Made by a program: the position numbers and the translations under genes
In this document: piece after piece, positions 59,541 through 64,000 of the stretch
How positions within the stretch are numbered: the stretch's first letter is position 1
How the letters are laid out: every line of letters begins with the position of its first letter
Assembly: GCA_037126765.1 (NCBI GenBank)
Contig: JBBCBC010000016.1
Coordinates: 12,450,728 to 12,514,727 of the forward strand
Length of the DNA: 64,000 bases
From: Stenogyne calaminthoides
Taxonomy: Eukaryota > Streptophyta > Magnoliopsida > Lamiales > Lamiaceae
Direction of reading: 5' to 3'
Notes under the pieces: generated by a model
What the model was told of the DNA's origin: nothing
The model's input: the letters and a program-made list of their open reading frames with translations, nothing else
Database searches by the model: none

Positions 59541-59678
59541 ATTGTTTCTGTAGCTAGTAATCGATTCACTTCTCTCTCTCAATCTCACTCTCACTTATTT
59601 TGTGTGTTTTGTTCGTGTGATTCTTCGTTGAGGTCTGTGACTGTTCCCTGAAATTTTGTGAAATATCAATTTGTGGAA

Positions 59679-62600
59679 ATGACGGAAAGCAAGCTAGATC
59701 TTCCGGAGGATCTCTTGGCTTCGAAGCCCTCCGATCAGTCGTGGATTCCGAAAGGTAAATTGATGTTTCTGATTTCGTATGGATTATTCGCGTCGTTTGA
59801 TTTACTTCAGCTGCTTGGATTTGGCTATCTTATGCTGAATACTGTACTTTGATTTATAGATCTGTATCGGCAATGCAACTTTTAATTTAGGTCCTAGGGT
59901 TTCAAATCAGGGCTCCTTACTTCTGATTTAGTACTTATTCGTTGCGTGAATTCTGAAGAATAATTGTACTTGGGAACGGGGAAATCTACTAATTTAGGTT
60001 TTTTTTCTTTCTTCCTGTAGTCTTTTGTTCTTTAATCTAGGTAATCCTGTGAACGATAAAAGTTTTGTTTATAAATGGTTCTTGAACTGTAATTTGAACT
60101 TCCATCGTCTTATTTCCTTTCATCTATGAAGCGGATTTGTTCTGATTCCGTCAGTTGATGCATCTGTTTGAGTTTTCCAGCTTTGTTCATGTATTTGTGA
60201 TTAATATTTCCCTTTATGATATTTTCTGGTGTTTTTGCAATGAAGCTTCCATTGGAAATGATGAGGACAAGGGTTTGGCAGGATATCTGGACGAATCCAA
60301 GGGTACCTAGTGTTTTTCTTACAAGCTTATTGTTGGAATGGAGTATTTTGCTGCACTTACTATCTTTTTTGCATTTTTGGCTTCCTCTGACTCTTTGTGT
60401 TATCTTTTATGCAGACCAAGCAATGTCGGAGAGTATCCCGCTGTCTCCGCAGTGGCTGTATGCTAAGCCAAATGAACCTAAATTGGTAAATGTACAGGTG
60501 CCCTGTAGCTTTTTTTCACTCTCTCTGAGATTAACATGATGATGAACTTGATTTGAGGCTTTAATTGGATTATTCATAATTATTACATTCTTGAAACCTT
60601 TATTTGTGTGTGAAGTTTGAAATAACTAAACCTTTTGCTCTGCGTTGGAATCTGCCATTGTTAATTTTGATCTAGCGCATGATGTACAATATCTTGTATT
60701 ATTTGCAGTACAAATATTCTATTAAAAGATTGGAGTATGTAGCACTGCATGAATACCTCAGCGTTGTTGTATAGCATTGATTAAAGTTATTATGCAAATC
60801 TTCTTGAACTTTTTTCTTCTGCTTATTGAATAATTTTATCTTCTCCTTTTCTTAGGGCCTTGTCCGATTCTTTTTATGCTCAGATCTTATTTGTGTGCCT
60901 ATTCTGATAGAAATTTCTTTATACTTGTAGGCATTGTAAAAAATTCTTGCACATTTCACTATAATCCTTAATACATTGGAACTAAGCAATATGACACTGT
61001 GAAGCCTGTAAAGTTGATTACTTGGTCAAGTTATAGCCTATACTTTGCTAGAATTGCTGTGCTAAATCTTCTTGTTTTAATCTTGAGTAACGAAAGGGCT
61101 ACCCAGAGGATCTTGTTTAGCCTATCTTCTATGTTCAGGACAATTAGATCTCATGACAGGTCAAATATTATCTGATTTATCTTGCCAAAACTTACCCCGT
61201 TTATGTCCATGTTGCATAATGAATAGAAATTCCAGTTTGTGTGTGCCAGTTGTTGTCTGGCCTTTGTTGTCTTTTTTTTTTCTCCTTTAACCATCTTAAA
61301 GAAAATCTGATGTGTCCATAATCATCATAGATGACCTCTTTCTGTTAAGCAGGAAAACCGTGGCCCGAGTTCTCTCTCTCTTGGTAGTTCTGCTGATTTG
61401 AACCAGAAGGAGGTTTGGCGCCCTGATGCACCCGAGGACAAAAAGGATTGGAGGAGGTCTGTTCCAGAACCTGATAATGGGTGCCGCTGGCGTGAAGAAG
61501 AACGGGAAACTGGATTGCTTGGTCGAAGGGATCGCAGGGAAGGTGGATAGACAGGCGGACAATCCTCCAGGCAGAGAAACTACTGACAATAGATCTTTGC
61601 CTGCTACTGACAGGTGGCATGATGCTACTGGTCGCAATTCTGGACATGAAACAAGGCGTGATAGCAAATGGTCTTTAAGGTGGGGTCCTGATGACAAAGA
61701 AAAGGATCAGAAAAGGGCAGATGGGGAGAAGGAAGAGTCTCAGGTTGGAAGTCAACCGTTTGTTTCGAATAGCCGACCCGTTCCTGAACGTGATTCCGAT
61801 TCTCGTGATAAATGGAGGCCTCGACACAGGTTGGAGGGAAATCCTACTGGATCTGGTAACCGTGCTGCACCTGGATTTGGAATTGAAAGGGGTCGAGCTG
61901 AGGGGTCAAATGTGGGCTTTTCTGTAGGACGTGGTAGATCAGGTTCATCCATTGGGAGACCTCCATCTGGCACTCCAATTGGTGCTGCGCAATATGACAT
62001 GAGTGGAAATTCAAACCTTTCGGTTGAAACATTTGTGTACCCAAGGGGGAGACTTCTTGACATATACCGTAAGCAAAAGCTGGAGTCATCCCTTGAACTT
62101 GTACCTGATAATTTGGAGGAAGTGCCCCCAATAACTCAATTGGATGCTGTCGAACCTTTAGCTTTTGTTGCTCCAGATGCTGAGCAGGAGGTGAGGCTTA
62201 CCAGTTGACAATATTCCTTTATAAAGATCAACACCATACATGAATGTTTGTTGCTCTTAAATGCCAATAGAAATTTGACAAACTCCTCTTTTTTTACAGG
62301 CCATGCTGAACGATGTATGGAAAGGGAAAATAACAAGTAGTGGAGCCTCGTACAGTCCATTTAAGAAGGGAAAATCGGCTGATAATGTTTCAGGTATTTT
62401 TATTTAACCATAACTTTGAAGAGAGAAATACATTTACTCTATTCCTGGAAGTTCCTCCACTTCTCCGCTGGTTTCTGCTCATTACTAACCTTTCTTTGTA
62501 TTCATATCTAGATGTGGGAGACCTAGAATTCACCAATGGGAGACAGGTTTCCCTCTCTTTTGATACCACCCAAGAGATGCCAGATGTCTTCCAGAAAGGT

Positions 62601-64000
62601 TCGGTTGATATTCATCAAGCCGGTGTTGACATTATCTACAATAATTTATATAAAACAGGTTTGTTGAACTGTGGAATTTGACTGCATTTTATATGTTATA
62701 TTTTTCTATATTTAACTCACTAAAATATTTTTTAATCTTACCATAGAGAGAGCTGCTGATCATGAAGGAAAATATGAAGTTTCTGAGGCTATGAATGGAA
62801 ACGACCTGGTTATTGGCAGCTTACAATCTCTCAATAATTCTCCGTTTGATGAGTTTCAGCTCAAGGTTTCAGATTCTGCTGTTAACCAGCACCCTCTGTT
62901 CGACAGTCTCAAATCTCCCTTATCATTTGATGCTGATAATAAACTTCCTCAAGACCAGAACTCCATTATGCCTACATCAGAGCAGCACTGGGATGCCCGG
63001 CTACATAAGATTGGGAGCAGAGTTAATGAATATCAGCTAGATAATAGAGGAATCCCTCCAGAAGAATTGAGTTTGTACTATCAGGATCCGCAAGGGGAGA
63101 TACAGGGACCTTTTCTTGGAGTGGACATCATTTCCTGGTTTGAGCAAGGGTTTTTTGGGACTGATTTACCTGTCCGTTTGGAAGATGCTCCCGATGATTT
63201 GCCTTTCCAGGAATTGGGTGATGTCATGCCTCATTTAAAATTTAGACATGAGTATGATAGTGCAACTGATGTAGGTTCTAATCTAGACAAGGCAGTCGTG
63301 ATGGAGGGTACATCTGAAACAATATTGCAATCTGGTGTTCCTATTCCTGAATCCATTCCTGATTTTGATGCTATTCCTGCACATCAAGGTCAGTCAAATG
63401 TGTCTGAAAATCATCGTCATTTGTCACAACACTTATACTCTCATGGAAAAGATTTCAATGATTTTGGTGTGCAAGATGACGGTTGCCTCATTGTTTCCAC
63501 TATTAATTTGTTTTTGATTAATTGCAAAATATATCACGACCTTTTCCCGTTTTATAACAACAAAATGTTTTCAAAATTTGCAATTCGATGCACGACCTTT
63601 CAAACTGTTGCAATTTCATAACACGACTGTTTTCCGGCAAGTCCTGCTGATGTATTAGTGTATGAAATTGCAAAAAACTTAAAATGGTTGTGGTTGTGAT
63701 TAAATTGAAAGAATAACAAAAGGTTGTGAATTTATTTGCAAAATGTTGAACAAATTTCCAGCTGCCGTGTCTGTATAAGTTGCCGGAAAATAGTTATATG
63801 ATATAATTTTAAAATTTGGAAAGTCAGTGTATCGAGTTGCAAATTCTAAAAAGTATGTAGTGATTGAAAAAACTTGTGTAAGGTTGTGATTTATTTGTAC
63901 AATTAACCTTTTTTGTTTCTTAACCATTTCATTGCATTTTCCTCTAATGATTTTCACTTCTTTTCTCTTCAAACAGAAATCGTGTTTCCTCGGAGACCTG
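59679..64000 (+). CDS. EXA1: GYF-domain protein, EXA1/PSIG1/MUSE11-like (5' part)
   Basis: Exons: 59679-59754, 60246-60302, 60415-60485 (or to 60497), 61353-62190, 62300-62393, 62512-62658, 62747-63481 and 63977->64000; all introns are GT-AG. Start context is GAAATGA. In order: N-terminus 'MTESKLDLPEDLL'; 'SIPLSPQWLYAKP' (exon 3); an Arg/Asp/Glu-rich region with 'DKKDWRR' and 'RWGPDDKEK' (exon 4); 'YPRGRLLDIYRKQKL' (about residues 297-311), whose YPRGRLL fits the eIF4E-binding motif YxxxxL-hydrophobic; and a GYF domain (about 533-592) with 'LYYQDPQGEIQGPF' and 'ISWFEQGFFGTDLPVRL'. The Arabidopsis relative (EXA1/PSIG1/MUSE11) acts in translational control, is a host factor for potexviruses and restrains immune-receptor levels. 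Exon 4 is 838 bases where the frame needs 837: an extra G in the 61537-61539 run gives a stop at 61548 (after 133 residues). Either an assembly error or a real lesion. The gene continues beyond the window. Confidence 0.9.
63518..63906. mobile_element. Palindromic MITE in intron 7 of the EXA1-like gene
   Basis: The left end TTAATTGCAAAATATATCAC (from 63518) faces the right end, which read in reverse is TTAATTGTACAAATAAATCAC (to 63906). Inner arms also pair (TTTTCCGGCAA near 63630 with TTGCCGGAAAA near 63779). It makes up most of the 495-bp intron. TTAA, TTA or TA could each be the target duplication, so the superfamily is open. Confidence 0.65.

Noticed and set aside
59372..59557. 61-codon frame just upstream of the EXA1-like gene
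   Set aside because: It begins with TTG, not ATG, and is the translation of a pyrimidine-rich 5' UTR.

Overview
The window is 64 kb of nuclear DNA from a flowering plant, most likely a eudicot. The evidence is: U2-type introns in a GYF-domain gene at the right end; nested Ty1-copia and Ty3-gypsy LTR retrotransposons with plant-type primer-binding sites (initiator-Met TGGTATCAGAGC; TGGCGCC-type); small TIR elements; and AT-rich intergenic DNA. The species cannot be named from this sequence. There is no bacterial-style operon, CRISPR array, tRNA or rRNA that I can see. About 55 kb is transposon-derived, and most element reading frames are broken by many small indels.

Layout, left to right. 1-1191: AT-rich flank with a Tourist-like MITE (509-1171). 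1192-22329: one Ty1-copia element ('copia A', + strand) bounded by a perfect 5-bp duplication ACTTG. It is inflated to 21 kb by insertions: a SIRE-like copia composite (about 3199-6541), a complete Ty3-gypsy element 'C' (7961-14206, 575-bp LTRs, duplication AAGAT) and a gypsy fragment 'D' (about 17680-20950). 22335-30707: spacer, a reverse gypsy LTR fragment, then a third gypsy element 'E' (+ strand) with the two-RNase-H layout of the Tat clade; it runs into a 500-N gap (30708-31207). 31208-35640: AT-rich DNA holding an approx. 3.4-kb inverted-repeat structure and small MITEs.

35650-36880: a BAG-domain/IQ co-chaperone gene (BAG5-like) with heat-shock elements upstream but several frameshifts. 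37337-38780: LINE remnants in two orientations. 39820-52758: a second copy of the copia A family on the - strand ('copia B'; duplication GACTA). Two approx. 1.8-kb solo LTRs of another family sit in it, one in pol and one in its 5' LTR (duplication AGTCC). A third copy of that LTR lies at 53212-55015. Next come a Tourist-like MITE, a short tandem repeat beside a reverse gypsy PBS, LTR-like DNA, an AT-rich tract with a probable Helitron 3' end, and the 5' half of a host gene.

The best host gene is at 59679->64000: a GYF-domain protein related to Arabidopsis EXA1/PSIG1/MUSE11, with seven complete exons, the start of the eighth, an eIF4E-binding-type motif and a GYF domain. Exon 4 carries one extra base relative to the reading frame.

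I found no clearly new multi-gene system. The items most worth a second look are: tandem hairpin repeats conserved in the 5' leaders of the two copia copies; antisense coding traces downstream of gypsy pol; the exon-4 frameshift, an uORF and a MITE-bearing intron in the EXA1-like gene; the BAG gene with intact heat-shock elements but a broken frame; and the 3.4-kb inverted repeat.
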